DNA of 18,537 nt from Monoraphidium neglectum (Eukaryota > Chlorophyta > Chlorophyceae > Sphaeropleales > Selenastraceae): assembly GCF_000611645.1 (NCBI RefSeq), contig NW_014013076.1, positions 1 through 18,537 of the forward strand, written 5' to 3'. The notes beneath the pieces were generated by a model, which saw only the letters and a program-made list of their open reading frames with translations, had not been told where the DNA came from and did no database searches. The translations under genes were made by a program, and so were the position numbers. Below, in pieces: positions 1-10,920 of this stretch (positions are counted from its first letter, which is position 1; each line of letters begins with the position of its first letter).

Positions 1-130
1 CACACACACACGTGCGCGCTTGCCCGCACCCAATTGCCTGCCATCCCACCCGCCCGTGCGCACGCACTCCTGCGCACGCGCTCCCCCACTTTCACAACCC
101 CATCCCATGCTCCTTCCCGTCTCTGCCCAC

Positions 131-662
131 CTTGAACCATTTTGAGTGCAGCTGGGCAAACGGCTGCGCCATGAAGCGCCCCACCTCCTGCCGCGCCATG
201 GACTCGGGCGTTGTGCCCAGCAGCGTCGCCAGCGCTGACGTGGCGTATGTCACATGGCCCCTGTCGATGTGAGGAGCCGGATCAACGTATGGTGGTCGAT
301 GCCGATCGATTGCGTCCGCGGCAGTGGGGTTTCAAGCAGCCCTTGGCGGGGCTGGGCGCTTGCTGTTGCTCGGTGGAGTGGCCGGTTCACAGGAGTGGTC
401 CGGGGCGCTGGTGAGGGGGGCGGCACGATGTGTGTGGGGCCTCCCCGAGCGTCCGCTGAGCCCACAGGCACGCCAAGACCGCGCGCCGCCATACGCAGAA
501 GCAGCACTCGTGATGCGAGCACCTCTGCGCAAATCGACCTGTGGCCACCTTGTGACTCATGCTGCATCATCATGACTCACTTTTTGTCGAGGGCCATCAG
601 GTAGTCATCCGCGTGGCCGTGCCGCCGCAGCGACGCAACGAAGAGCCGCTGGTCGTCCGTGC
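131..662 (-). other. Gene A exons 27-28: start of PAS3, truncated by the window edge
   Basis: Exon 27 starts GTDDQRLFVASLRRHGHADD and exon 28 gives KGHVTYATSALATLLGTTPE, then RFMAQPFAQLHSKWFK. The second half aligns by eye with PAS1: MAQPFAQLHSKW lies where PAS1 has MPQPFSGRHNSY, so a His (residue 927) is again at the haem-ligand position. Exon 28 ends AAG before a GTGGGC donor at 130, so at least one further exon lies to the left of the window. The first 130 bases are intron, starting with a CA-rich tract. Confidence 0.75.
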
Positions 663-3520
663 CTGGGGGCGGGCAGGCAGGGCGGCCGCCGGCGCGGGCA
701 GAGGTCGGCATGCATGTAGAGGCTCCAGGCGGCGTGGCGCTCATGAAGCACGCAAAATTCGGACTTCCGCAGCACGCCTTGGTATCCCGTATTCTTGTGA
801 ATTCCGTATTCTTGTGAAGTGGCGGTCAGCTTGCTTGGGAGGCATCAACGTGCTTGCTCTGGATCAAGTGCTCCTGCAGCCACCTCCCATTCAGGGCTCG
901 CTGCGCAGCAACCAAAGCAGCAGCCCCTGAAGCATCCAAGCCATCCACTATGTGTCGGCTGAGGCCGACGCGGATTTCTGGATGTGCAGTAAAGGATGCG
1001 GCTGCTGTGCACAACAGCCTACACCCTCGACTTTAAAACTGCAGAACCCTCACCTCCCAGGTCGATTGTGATGTCGACGCGCACCGTCCCTGCATACTTG
1101 TGGACGAGCTCCACGCCCTGCGGTGAGGTCACAGTGACATAACAGCCGTGAGCCGGCCACGGCAACAACAGTGGGTGTTGTGGCGGTGTGGAGGCACGCG
1201 GTGTCGTCTGACAAACACGCATGGCTGAAAGAGGGGCGAGCAGCGCGGAGCCTTGGCCAGGGACGCGCACCCTCGCCAGGCAGGTGCATGAACACGGCGC
1301 CCCATGCGAGGCGGCCGAGTGACACAGTTTAATGTCGCCCCGCCCGATAAACATTGCCCTGCTGACGCAATGGCCGCACCTGCAGAGCCACCTTGCCGCC
1401 ATGCAGCTCCTCGGCCGTGGCCTGGGACGCCCTCAGCAGCAGGCTGCCACGCGGGTGGTTGTGAGATGGGGGTGATCAGTGGAGTCAGTGGTGCATGACC
1501 GAGGCAGAGCACGGTTTGCGGGTTGAAATAAAAGCAGGGGAACTGGAGCCTGAGGCGATTTCGGCTGATGATGGAGGTGTCTGAGTAGCTTGTCGTCGCA
1601 GGCGATCGTGGGCGTTGCGGCGCGCGCCCTTGAGAGCCACCCAGAGAGCTTTCCCGCCGGCGACTGAAGACAAATCCAAAGCGGCCGGCCGCTCACTCCT
1701 CCAGGCGCCGGGGCTCGTCCGCCAGCGACGCGAAGGGCCGCCCCTCGCAGTCCGCCTGCCCGCGGCCGAGCCAGTCCGTAAAGCGCCGGTCCACGCAGAG
1801 GGCCAGTCCGCCGCTCGTCACCCACGCGCGTACAGTGCCCGGGTCCTGGGCAGGGGGTTGTGTTGTGTTGCAATGGGCGAGTGTCTTGCCATGAGCAGAC
1901 GGCCTTGAAAGGGTAGAAGGGCTGGTGAAGGGTCTTGAGGACGGTGTGCTGCGCCCTATCTCGCACTCTGCAACGCAGCAGCAAGAAAGCAGGGGGAACG
2001 TCAGGCTGGGTGCAACATTACGCGCCTGGGCGCGCCTCAGCGACCCGCCCCTCCTCTGCCCCAGAACCCCCGCTGCTACAGCCGAGCGTCAAACCTCTGC
2101 TGCAGGGGCGATGGATCCCATGAAGAGCGCATCAGCCCCGCCGCCGGACACCCTGCAGGAAATAACGGAGTGCATCACGTTCAGCCAGGCGACCGTCCCT
2201 CTTAGCGCGTCCAAAGTTATCAAACTGGTACCGCCATCCAGCAAAGCGGTGTGCAACCCTGGCGCCCGTCGACCCCTGGGGGCTGCGTGGCACCCGTCGT
2301 CCAAGGTGACACGACTCACTTGGTGACGTAGATGCTCACGGGGAACACATACCGAGCCTTGTGCAGCGCAACCACCTGTAAAAGATGAATCGCGGGCGGA
2401 TGGTAGCTACGAGCTTGGAGTGTGCACATGCAGCAGGGCGCGTGCGTGAGCAGCGCGCAATGCTTGCTTTCGCCTCGGCGGCGCTGGCGGGCGGTGGTTG
2501 GTTCGGCCCTTAACGCAGACGTGAGGCGCGGTAAAGGCCCCGTGTCGATGCAGCCGCTGTGCCAGCGGCGTTGCAAGGCCGCAGCGTCGGGGATCAACAC
2601 GAGTCTCCTGTCGCTAACACAGCAGACTCATCTGGCGGGTACGGATCATTGGTGGGGGGGGGGGCAAGCAGCCTTCTCCACACTCAAGGAACCCTCCCGC
2701 TCGCAATCGGCCCCCCCTGCCGGACCGGGATCTCTAGATCTGTCCCCGGGCCGTGCCCATGCCCGCTCGCCTGCCGCTGGGTGTCGAGGATCTTGGCCTT
2801 GCCGGTGGTCACGTAGTTTCGGAGGTACGAGTTGTGGCGGCCGCTGCGATGGTTGTGGTGGGGAGGCCAGGGGCCAGGGGTGAGTGCGGCAGAATCGTTG
2901 CGGGTTCTGTGAGTGTGCTTGAGCACGTGCGTCGTGGCTGCACGGGGTATGCCTACCTCGCCCACCGGGGATGGGCATGAGCAGGACGTGCCCAATCATC
3001 AGCCGGGGTGCGCGATCAGCACGGCAACTAGCGTTGGCCTTGCGACCGTGCTGCCCCAACCCCACGCGTGCAGACGAGCGGCAGCACTGCTCCTGGGCAG
3101 GCTCGTTCAGCTGCCTGGTTTGCACTCTGTTTTAGGTTATGTACCCGGGTGCCACCACCCCTCCCTGACCGGCTGCACCTGAAGGGCTGCGGCATGAGCA
3201 GGCTGATGTTCTTGCCCTCCAGCTCAGCCTTCTTGTAGCCAAACATCTTCAGGAGGTTCTGAACGTGACAAATGGAATGATGATGATGATTGAATGCTTA
3301 CCGTATGGAAATACTTGGTTGTGAACAGCGAGAGGGTTGCTTCAGCGGCTGCCATTTGAGCTGTGATGCTTTGGCGACGCCCGCTGCCGGCATCGGGATG
3401 GGCAGCGGCGTGTGGCCCAATCTACCCGTGCAGTTTGACCCAACTGGCGACCGCATGGCGCCAAATGCACGTGCAATATGACCATACATACCAAGTCATG
3501 CATGCGCGTACGCACGTGCG

Positions 3521-3575
<55 letters not shown>

Positions 3576-6500
3576 ACATACACACACACACTCACACGCA
3601 CTCGCACGCACACAGATATAAGTACACGCGCACTCTAGCCACCGCCACACAACCCCACCTTGTTGGCCATTTGAATGGTGCCACCCGCGTCAATGATGCA
3701 GACACACGCAGTGCGCTCGTCGACCTGCAGGTGCCAGCGGACGTAAGCCATGTGCCTGGCTGAGAGGTGCAGGCTTGAGTGGCGGCAGCTCTGATCTATC
3801 AACGATTTTGTAGAGCGACGGCCCTTACAAGGGGAGGGGGGGTGCGGCCGCTACTGCGCAACCCCTTCTCATGCGGCCCCTGCCTTGCCAACATTGGATT
3901 CTGTTTTTGTCCTGCAAAACACCAGATTTTGAGAAGAAGCAACGCAGGGCGCCTGGGCGGGGCGCGCCCCCGCACCAACGATGGGTCCTGTGCGCCGGCG
4001 GCAGCGCCGCCGTCGACTCCCCCGTCGAGCGCCGCCGCGCCGTCGCCGCCGCTGCCGCCGCCTCCAAGGCCGGCCACCCCTGAGGTTGCCTGCTCCTCAA
4101 GATGGTCCGCCTCGCTGCACGCATGCATTTCGTTTTCGTATGTTTTGCAGGGGTATCGAGGTGGTGTGTTTTAACTGGTGTGCTGTGTTGGGTTCAGTTG
4201 GGTTTGCTTTGTAGACGTGATATTCTAGAGTGAGAACGGGGTGGCAAAGCAGGGAGAGGGTAGCAATGAGTCTTGTTTGACAGTTTAGGTGGGGGCCTTC
4301 GTCAAGGAGGTCTTGGATTATACTTCCCTGGAGGACCGTGTCCTGGGAGGCTGCAGTGAGTGGCGCCCACGCGATGCGAGCACAACAGCCAAACAGCGCC
4401 CCCTGGTGAACCCCACAGCCCCTTCCTGTGAACAGGAGAAACACCTCGTTGGTGAAAGAGCAGCCCATGAGCCAACCCCCGCGTAGTGGAAACAACGCCT
4501 AAACGCTCTATTCATCTCGCTGGACCCCCTCAAAACACACATGCAGACACGCGCGCACATGCGCACCTGTGGTACTTTGAAGCCCCCCAGGGGTCGTGCC
4601 TCACGTCCTCCACAAACTTGGCATACGCCCTCAAGACCTAAGCGGCCGCATGGGGCGGGGGCACGCGTTGATGATGTCAGTGTGACGTCACAAAGTCGGG
4701 GCTTTCGGGTTGGCGGCGCCGCTTCTGGACTGCCAGCAGCAGGTGACTAACGGCCGCTTCCGCTGCTCTGCACAGGTGCGCCCCACTTGAACACCCTGGC
4801 CCCACAAGCGCCTCGCCCTGCACCGCCTATGAAGATTTGAGAGGCGTGACAACAAGAGAATGCCCCAGTCACAAAGAGAGCATGTCTTGCCTTGACGTTT
4901 GAGGGGTAGCGTTCCAAGAGCAGCTGGTAGTTGCGGTCGCAGCGCTGCCTGAGGCGGGAGGAGTTGGAAGAGAGAGGGTACCACAAGCGTAACAGGCGCC
5001 AGGGTTTCAGAGTTGGGGTGCAGGATTCAGGAGGAGGCAGGCTTTAGGCACCAATTCCCAGCGGCCGGCCCCGGAAGCGGCTCGGCTGCCCGCCCCACCC
5101 ACTGTTTCCTGCAGCGCCCCCACTGGCGGCGCCCCTCAACGGTCAGGGATGCCCACCATCTTGTCCAAGCGAAATGCTTTTGGCAGATGCACCCACAATC
5201 CAATGAGTTGGCATTTTCTATCTGAGATTGGTTTTGAGATTGGTTGCATGTCATGAACCAGCCTACTTTGCGGCCTCGATCTTGGCCAGCCCCTTGACCA
5301 TGTCGTTGAACGCCACGTCAGCGCGCAGCAGCGCGCGCCAGAAGTTGCGCGCCGAGTGGAGCGCCGACTTGTGCACGCGCAGCGCCTGCCTGTGGGGCGT
5401 TGTGTGCAGCGGGCGCGAGCAGGCGGATGTTTTCAAGACCCAAAGTAAGTCATTCATCATTGAAGTCCCACAACGTGCTCGTGGGCTGCCGTAGGTGGCT
5501 GGCACAGGGCCGATTGTGACTCCCCTCGGAGGTCGAGCCATAGCGGTTTGCGACCTGCCCAGGCGACGCAGGCGGGACAGGTGCAAAGACGCATGCGCGC
5601 CGAGCACGCATCGCCGCCTTTCGGCAACAGCAGCGAGCCAGGCGGCAAGGGCAGCCGTTGACGCCCCCAGGATTGAGGATGGGGGCCGCGCACGCCGCTC
5701 TGCAGGGATCGCCACGTCAGACCAGGCCCTGCAGACCTCGGATCACAGATCACACATCACCAAGATCACTCAGACCCGAAAATCTTGATTGCACCAGCCA
5801 CTCACTTGTAGTTCCTATTGAACTCGACATAGGCCGACAGGTCCAGCGCCGACTCTGTCGCGGCGCCCTGGGTCTGCAGACGCGCCATCTGCTGCTGCTC
5901 CCGCACAAAAATGACAAAGCGCTGGGCCCTGTCGTTGGGCGGCAGGGCGCGTGAGGGTGGCCACAACAGTCGCTGCGGCCGCAAAAATGTAGTTGTTTCA
6001 GGGTGCTGCAAGCGAGAATGACCCGCAAAACAGACAAATTGTGGGACACCCGCCCGGCCGGCTTCCAACTGAGACTTCGATATTGCATCCGCGCGCAGCG
6101 GCGGCGCCCCCGCGGCTCACGTGCTGGGCTCCAGCTTTTTTGCCGCCTGCACCTGGCTGCTGCCCGCATGCGCGTTGCCCTGGGATGGACCGCCGGGTTT
6201 GGGGATCCCCACGGTTTTGCGGGTGTGTTTTCAGAGTCAGACAGGGTTGAAAGGTCATAAGCTCAGGCGAGGCGGATTGGAGGTTATTGAAAGTGGGATG
6301 CTGGCTGTGTTGCTGGCGTCGATCCAGTATCCAGGGTCGCAGCGCGCAGTCATGTTGCATTCGGCACCCTTCTGAAGAAGTGCTTCAGAGCATTTACGAG
6401 GCGCCCAGCTCTAACCTGACAAATCAGCCCAGCAACCTTGTCAACTGACTGAGTTTGAGCCCAGCAATGCTGTCGACCAGTGGCATTAGTGGCAAACAGA

Positions 6501-9500
6501 TGGCCGCCCCTTGTGCGCCATGCTCGCGCACGCACGCACCTGGACGTCGATCATCAGCGATGCATTCGCCAGGATGAGGCCGGGGTTGCGGTCGAAGCGC
6601 ATCAGGGCGGCCTACGGGACAGGCAGGGCGGGAGCCGCACGTGCAGGTGGCGGTTCTGAAGGGCGAGTACGGCTTTCATGTAACGGGGCGGGGGCGAGGG
6701 AGTGACAAGAGAGGCGAAGGTGCGGGCCCATGCAAGGAATTGGGGGGTACAGGTGGGGGTTGGCCGGCGCAGGCCTAAGGGGATGGGATTTTCAGGGGGT
6801 AGCACAGCGCCATGCGGCCTTGCACATAAGCTGTCAGCGCCATGCCACATTGTTTCTGTCAAATCAAAGTTAGCAGTCTACAATCCTGGGTCATGCGCGC
6901 TGCAGGCTCTCTGGGTGACAGCCGCACTTTCCGCAGCAGAGCCCCTGCAGACCCACACCCCAAAATTCCCCCAAACAAGCACGCGCACAACCAACACGAC
7001 CCCAGCCCTAAAAACATCACACACACAGCAAACACCCACCGGCTGAGGGCGTCAACATCAACCGATACAAGCATCAACGCCCAATTCCACCACCCGCGCT
7101 TGCCTTGTATATCGTCGCGGCCACCGCCACCGCCTCCGAGTCGAACTCGTCCTCCCAATAGTCTGTCCACGTGCGCGCGGCCGCCCTGGCGGCCAGGTCG
7201 GCCTCCATGGGGCCGGCGAAGCGCACAAGGTCCTTCAGGGCGGGGCCTTCCAGCTGGCTGGGGTCGGCAGTCCTGCAGGCACCCAGGGCGGGGCGGAGCA
7301 AAGCGCCGGGGGGGGGGGGGGGGGGGGAGGGGGGCGACGCGGTTCGGAAAGGGAGGCCGGGTGGAGAAGGGGGAGTGAGCGTCTTGAGGGTCGAGCGTTG
7401 TGTGTGGAATGCCGGCAGGAGGCGCCCGATTACTTGCACGTCCTCGCAGCTCGATATCCCATTCTTCTCACACACACCTGACCCTGTTTCGGTCGTACAT
7501 GCACAAAGTGCACACATGGAAGTGCGCGGGCAAGTAAAGCCCGCCGCATCCACCACGCCCGACGCCATTGACCTTGTCGACCATCCCCCCCCCCCGCGCC
7601 GCAAAAAAGGACATGGAGATGTCACAAAAGTCCATCCCCTGCAATCCAAAACCACAAACCTGAAGGCCCAAAGCGCCCGCTGCGTGCCCCACCGCCACCG
7701 CCACCAGGACGCCACCCCCGCCACCACCGCCGCCGCCGGCGCGGCCCCGAGCGCCGCGACCGTCATCTGCCACGCGCGCGCGTGGTCGGCGCGGGAGGGT
7801 GGCCAGAGCAGGAGGACCGAGACGCAGGAGATGAGGGCCGGCGCCGCAAACAGGGCGGCGCGGAGGTGGTTCATCCAGGGGAAGTGGTAGGGCTCCTGGA
7901 TTTCAGGGGATTGTCAGGCAGGTCAGCGTGTGCGGTTGCAATACGTGGACTGGGGCGCAGGGGCGCAAGGGGCGCAAGCGATGTGAGAGCAACCTAAGCT
8001 GCACGCAACCGTTCTGTGTCCTTGCAAATCGAGGGCCAGCGCGTGCTGCGTTGCCGACTACTATGTCGCCCATTACAGGGCTGCACCCACCCATCTGATG
8101 TAGATGTATGTGAGCCACACGGCCGCCACTGCCACCGCAATCGGCTGTACCTGCCTGCATGCGCGTGTGTGCGTGCGCGCGTGTCTGCGTGTGCGCGCGC
8201 GCACAAGCGTGCATGCATGTGTGCGTGAGTGTGTGTGGTCTCTTCCTATCCTTCCCTCACACACACTGGCACAAAAAAGGAGCCAACCAACAATCTCCCC
8301 TCACTTCTGGCCCGTCAGCAGGTTGGCCGCCAGCACGATGACAGTCTTGAACAGCCACGCCTTGACCTCCACGCCCGCGTGGCCGGCCGCCATGGGGTGG
8401 TGGCTGCCGAGGTTGCAGGACGCCTCGGAAAGCGCGAAGAGCAGGGCGACCAGGGCCACGAGGAGCGTCATCACCGCGGACACCCCGAGGTGGATCAGGT
8501 GGGGGGCGTGCTTGCAGGCTGGCGCAGGTGGCGGGGGGGGGGGACGAGGGGTGGGGGACGGCCGAGCATGAGGGCCGGCGGCGGGGGTCCCGTGAGTCCC
8601 GAGTGAGTGGGGTGATCCACCATGCGTGTTCATGCGACATTGCCACTGAGCCTTAAAAGTCTTCCAAGATCCCTCCACTCAACAATACACATGCTAATGA
8701 GCCTGCGCAGTCACCCTCCATGCCCTTCGCCCGAGACGCACACGCCGCCCAATCCTGCGACACGGCCACCACCCCCTGAGCCGCTCACATACGCCGGCAA
8801 AGTCCGCGCTCGTCATCTTCACAGCCGAGCTGGTCGCCAGGTACTGGCAGTCGAGGGGCGTCGCCAGGATGTTGAGGACTCCGAGGTAGCAGGCGCCGTA
8901 GAACAGCCCGCACACCGCGCGCAGCAGGCGCGTCGGCCTGCAGGGCCGGGGCGTGCGCGGCGCAGCGGGGCGCGGGGGGCGGCGGGGGTTGGGTGGCGAG
9001 GGTGGCGGCCGCCGTGCTGGGGAGGTGAGGATTAGGGTTAGGATTGTCGCAGCATCCCGCAAAAGCCCGCTTCTGGAACTATCCAGGCTTATGGGTGAGG
9101 TCGGAAGTTGGTGGGCTAGTGGCACATGCGATTGGGGGCGATTCGCGGTCGCTTGTGCCAGTCATATGGGTGACCAGCTGAGCCGATGGCGGAGCCAAGA
9201 GATGCGACCGACAGATCAACGCAAGCCGCACCGCCGCACCATTTGTTGGGGAATATGCCATTCCTGGCGAATGAGAACGCCACGAAGCCGCACGCCAGCA
9301 TTGTCGCGCCCGCCAGGCCCACGATCACGTAGAACAGACACAGGAACGGCTTGTACCCCTGAGGTGCCCAGCCATCCGGGGAGGGCGGGGGCGTCTGTGA
9401 CAAGTGGATGCAGGCATGCTGAATGCAGCAGCAGCCGGCAGCCGGCTGCGGCGAGCGACTGTGTGTGCCCCGGGCCTGTGTGTTCAGACAATCAGACTGA

Positions 9501-10875
9501 CCCTGATCAGCACGCCGCAAAGAACAGCGCCTGCAGCGCGCCTTGGCGCCCGCCTGCCGCTCCAAATGTGCAGCGCGCCCCTCTCGCCGCTCGCTGCGCA
9601 ACCGCCCTGGCGCCCGCCGCACCGAGCGCCTCCGCCCTCCCCTCACTCCTCGCCCTCACCAGGGGCGCCACCAGGGGCTTCACCAGTGGCGCCGCCAGCG
9701 CGTCCCACCACCTGAGTCCAGCGAATAGCCCCGAGAGGGCATGAAGTACAGCCGTCAACCCTACCCCATGATGATGCCCGCGGCTGCAGCCAGTAGTGGC
9801 CCCAACCCTCGCGCCAGAGCCCGCAGCTTAGAGCCAAGAGGGGAAAACCTCACACGCGCGCGCCAGCCGCTCACTGCTGCTTGTAGTCGAGGGCCCAGCC
9901 AAACGTGGGCCCAAGCACCAGTGCCAGCAGCTGCAGGTGGTCGAGGGCCAGCCGTATGGCCACCCATCTCTTATTGAAGTCCCAGCGCTCCTTGGACAGC
10001 GTCCAAAGCATGCCAAAGGCCTGCGCATGTGTCCGAGATTGCGCATGGGGCGCGCATGCGGTCTGATGTGGCACGCATGCGTCTGTGCATTAGTGCATGC
10101 GCATTGTAAGTGCGTGCGGGGCTTGCACATGAGACCCCGATGCAGCTGCGGAGCGGGAGGCATTGGGTGATGCATCAGCACCGGCGGCCCGCGGTCTGCA
10201 TTGAAAGGGCACTTTATGCCCCTTGAGCCCGCGCTCGCGCGGTTGGCCAATTGCATAGACGGCTGGCCAGCAGCTGCTGTGCCGCAGGGCGGCTGGCTTT
10301 GCCGTGCTCATGCCTACACGGCCAAGCGCAGGGCCATGGGTCCTGCACTGCGCCCAGCAGCTACCCCAAACCCCTACTGCAGCACCCACCCCGCCAACAC
10401 CCCATGCGCAACTCATGCGCTTCGATGCCCACCGCCCAGAACACCTGCCGCTGCCGCCGCCTCCTTGTCGTCCGCTGTGCCTGAGTACAGCCAACACCTG
10501 CACCAATGACCAACTCACTGCGTTCCAAATCGTCTGGGTGTAGCCAAGCGCGTCTCCTTCATCTCCCAGCCCATCGCGCCCGCCGCCGCCGACGCTGTGT
10601 GCGGCAATCAAGGACGCGCCGCATCATAGCAGGCGGAGCGCGGTTTGCATGCCTTGATTGTGCCAGCATCACCATCACCATCCCGCCGCAGCGGTGCACC
10701 CACGCAGCGCTGTTACCGCTGCCTTGTGCAAGTGACGCATGCGCATCCCCCTGAACGCGTATTGCCAACGATAATCTAATAATTGGTCCTACCTGACTGC
10801 AGCGGATGTCCCTGACGCAATAGACGATCCACCAGCGGAGGACTGGGACGCGGTGCGCGCCAAGCTCATGCTCAT
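131..10875 (-). CDS. Gene A: multi-membrane PAS sensor protein, TmcB/FXL-like (28 exons, 3' part missing)
   Basis: Exons, high to low coordinate: 10875-10793, 10594-10519, 10020-9875, 9711-9660, 9358-9240, 8937-8789, 8518-8305, 8154-8091, 7895-7660, 7272-7104, 6611-6540, 6415-6368, 6152-6121, 5928-5806, 5389-5267, 4948-4891, 4637-4567, 4114-3976, 3724-3659, 3258-3179, 2843-2771, 2375-2320, 2152-2095, 1845-1697, 1443-1380, 1117-1054, 662-581, 260-131. They sum to 2796 nt, 932 codons, with every phase matching. The start is the first of two close ATGs, opening a Ser/Ala-rich N-terminus. Order: about eight membrane helices (72-366), helical cytosolic region (380-658), PAS1 (659-765), PAS2 (770-860), PAS3 (862 onward). 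This order is that of TmcB-like (tiny macrocysts) proteins common in green algae, whose role is largely unknown; a membrane-tethered signalling sensor is inferred. The last visible exon ends at a donor, so the gene continues beyond base 1. The least certain junctions are exons 4, 12 and 13. Confidence 0.85.
787..818. repeat. 17-bp period tandem duplication in gene A intron 26
   Basis: CCGTATTCTTGTGAA occurs at 787-801 and again at 804-818. Confidence 0.95.
1054..1845 (-). other. Gene A exons 24-26: degenerate PAS2
   Basis: Exon 24 begins DPGTVRAWVTSGGLALCVD and continues with RRFTDWLGRGQADCEGRPFA, a PAS-like strand and helix pattern (V.....G....VD..F.D..G....D..G..F..L). Exon 25 (LLLRASQATAEELHGGKVAL) and exon 26 (GVELVHKYAGTVRVDITIDL) supply the later helix and beta strands. 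The His of PAS1 is absent from the equivalent helix, so ligand binding is doubtful. In family members this second PAS follows PAS1 directly, as here. Exon boundaries: acceptor CAG at 1848-1846, donor GTGAGC at 1696; acceptor 1446-1444, donor at 1379; acceptor 1120-1118, donor at 1053. Confidence 0.75.
2095..3724 (-). other. Gene A exons 19-23: PAS1 domain with FixL-type haem signature
   Basis: Exons 19-23 encode residues 659-769. Exon 19 gives the opening strands (CVCIIDAGGTIQMANK). Exon 20 gives MFGYKKAELEGKNISLLMPQ. Exon 21 gives GRHNSYLRNYVTTGKAKILD and then TQRQ. Exon 22 gives VVALHKARYVFPVSIYVT, and exon 23 gives VSGGGADALFMGSI. The order and motifs match the PAS fold of FixL-type oxygen sensors and the PAS of algal FXL/TmcB-like proteins. 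His710 (in RHNSY) sits where FixL has its haem-ligating His, and Arg730 (in TQRQ) where FixL has its O2-sensing Arg; the 20-residue spacing is the same. Haem binding is inferred, not shown. The intron after exon 21 has a GC donor. Confidence 0.85.
3516..3612. repeat. Alternating CG then (CA)21 microsatellite in gene A intron 19
   Basis: A CG-alternating stretch (about 3516-3528) leads into (CA)21 at 3529-3570 and then imperfect CA repeats to about 3612. On the transcribed sense it is (TG)n. It is long alternating purine-pyrimidine DNA of the kind that can adopt Z-form. Confidence 0.95.
3976..6611 (-). other. Gene A exons 11-18: helical cytosolic region between membrane and PAS
   Basis: This part encodes the amphipathic helical stretch found between the membrane and PAS domains of TmcB-like proteins. 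Recognisable blocks are RFDRNPGLILANASLMIDVQ (exon 11), QAAKKLEPS (exon 13), DLSAYVEFNRNYK (exon 14), HKSALHSARNFWRALL (exon 15), NYQLLLERYPSNVK (exon 16) and AYAKFVEDVRHDPWGASKYH (exon 17). Exon 18 starts with EADHLEEQ and ends in a Gly/Ala/Asp-rich linker before PAS1. Exons 12 (48 nt) and 13 (32 nt) are very small. Exon 12 (VRAGRLVNALKHFFRR) rests on good splice sites and on restoring the usual spacing, so it is less certain. Exon 14 begins at the acceptor ending at 5929, the one that fits the incoming phase. Confidence 0.7.
7308..7327. repeat. G20 homopolymer in gene A intron 9
   Basis: Twenty G on the plus strand, C20 in the transcript sense, 35 bp upstream of the exon 10 acceptor. Other runs are G11 at 2654-2664, G11 at 8533-8543, C11 at 7585-7595 and G13 at 17109-17121. 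Confidence 0.95.
8158..8240. repeat. GT/GC alternating tract in gene A intron 7
   Basis: Imperfect GTGTGCGTGCGCGCG-type sequence directly upstream (sense) of the acceptor of exon 8. Similar tracts recur at 1-70, about 4535-4566 and about 17080-17170. Confidence 0.8.
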
Positions 10876-10920
10876 GTTGGCCGCCTGTCCGCCTCCCAAG
10901 GCGGCTCAATTTCCAAAAAT

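Larger units (their letters stand above)
7104..10875 (-). other. Gene A exons 1-10: N-terminus and membrane module
   Basis: Exon 1 (27 codons, MSMSLARTASQSSAGG...) and exon 2 give a Ser/Gly-rich cytosolic head. Exon 3 carries a motif block typical of the family (FGMLWTLSKERWDFNKRW, then a hydrophobic helix, then GPTFGWALDY). Hydrophobic segments follow near residues 72-91, 122-149, 163-183, 215-238, 262-277, 284-299, 311-332 and 343-366. Exons 5-7 keep the family pattern GYKPFL...FY, then LL..V.G..YG..Y, then a Pro-Leu-Asp-Cys segment. Exon 8 is a clean short helix exon (VQPIAVAVAAVWLTYIYIRW). Exon 4 (17 codons, WWDALAAPLVKPLVAPL) was chosen because acceptor 9712-9714 and donor 9654-9659 fit the phases on both sides. 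An alternative acceptor near 9789 would add about 26 residues. Confidence 0.75.

Noticed and set aside
7074..7874. Single 266-codon minus frame taken as one exon.
   Set aside because: Its middle is intronic (donor at 7659, acceptor ending at 7273); only the two ends match the protein family.
9027..9047. TTAGGGTTAGG, resembling telomere repeat.
   Set aside because: Fewer than two full units, inside a gene A intron; chance is likely.
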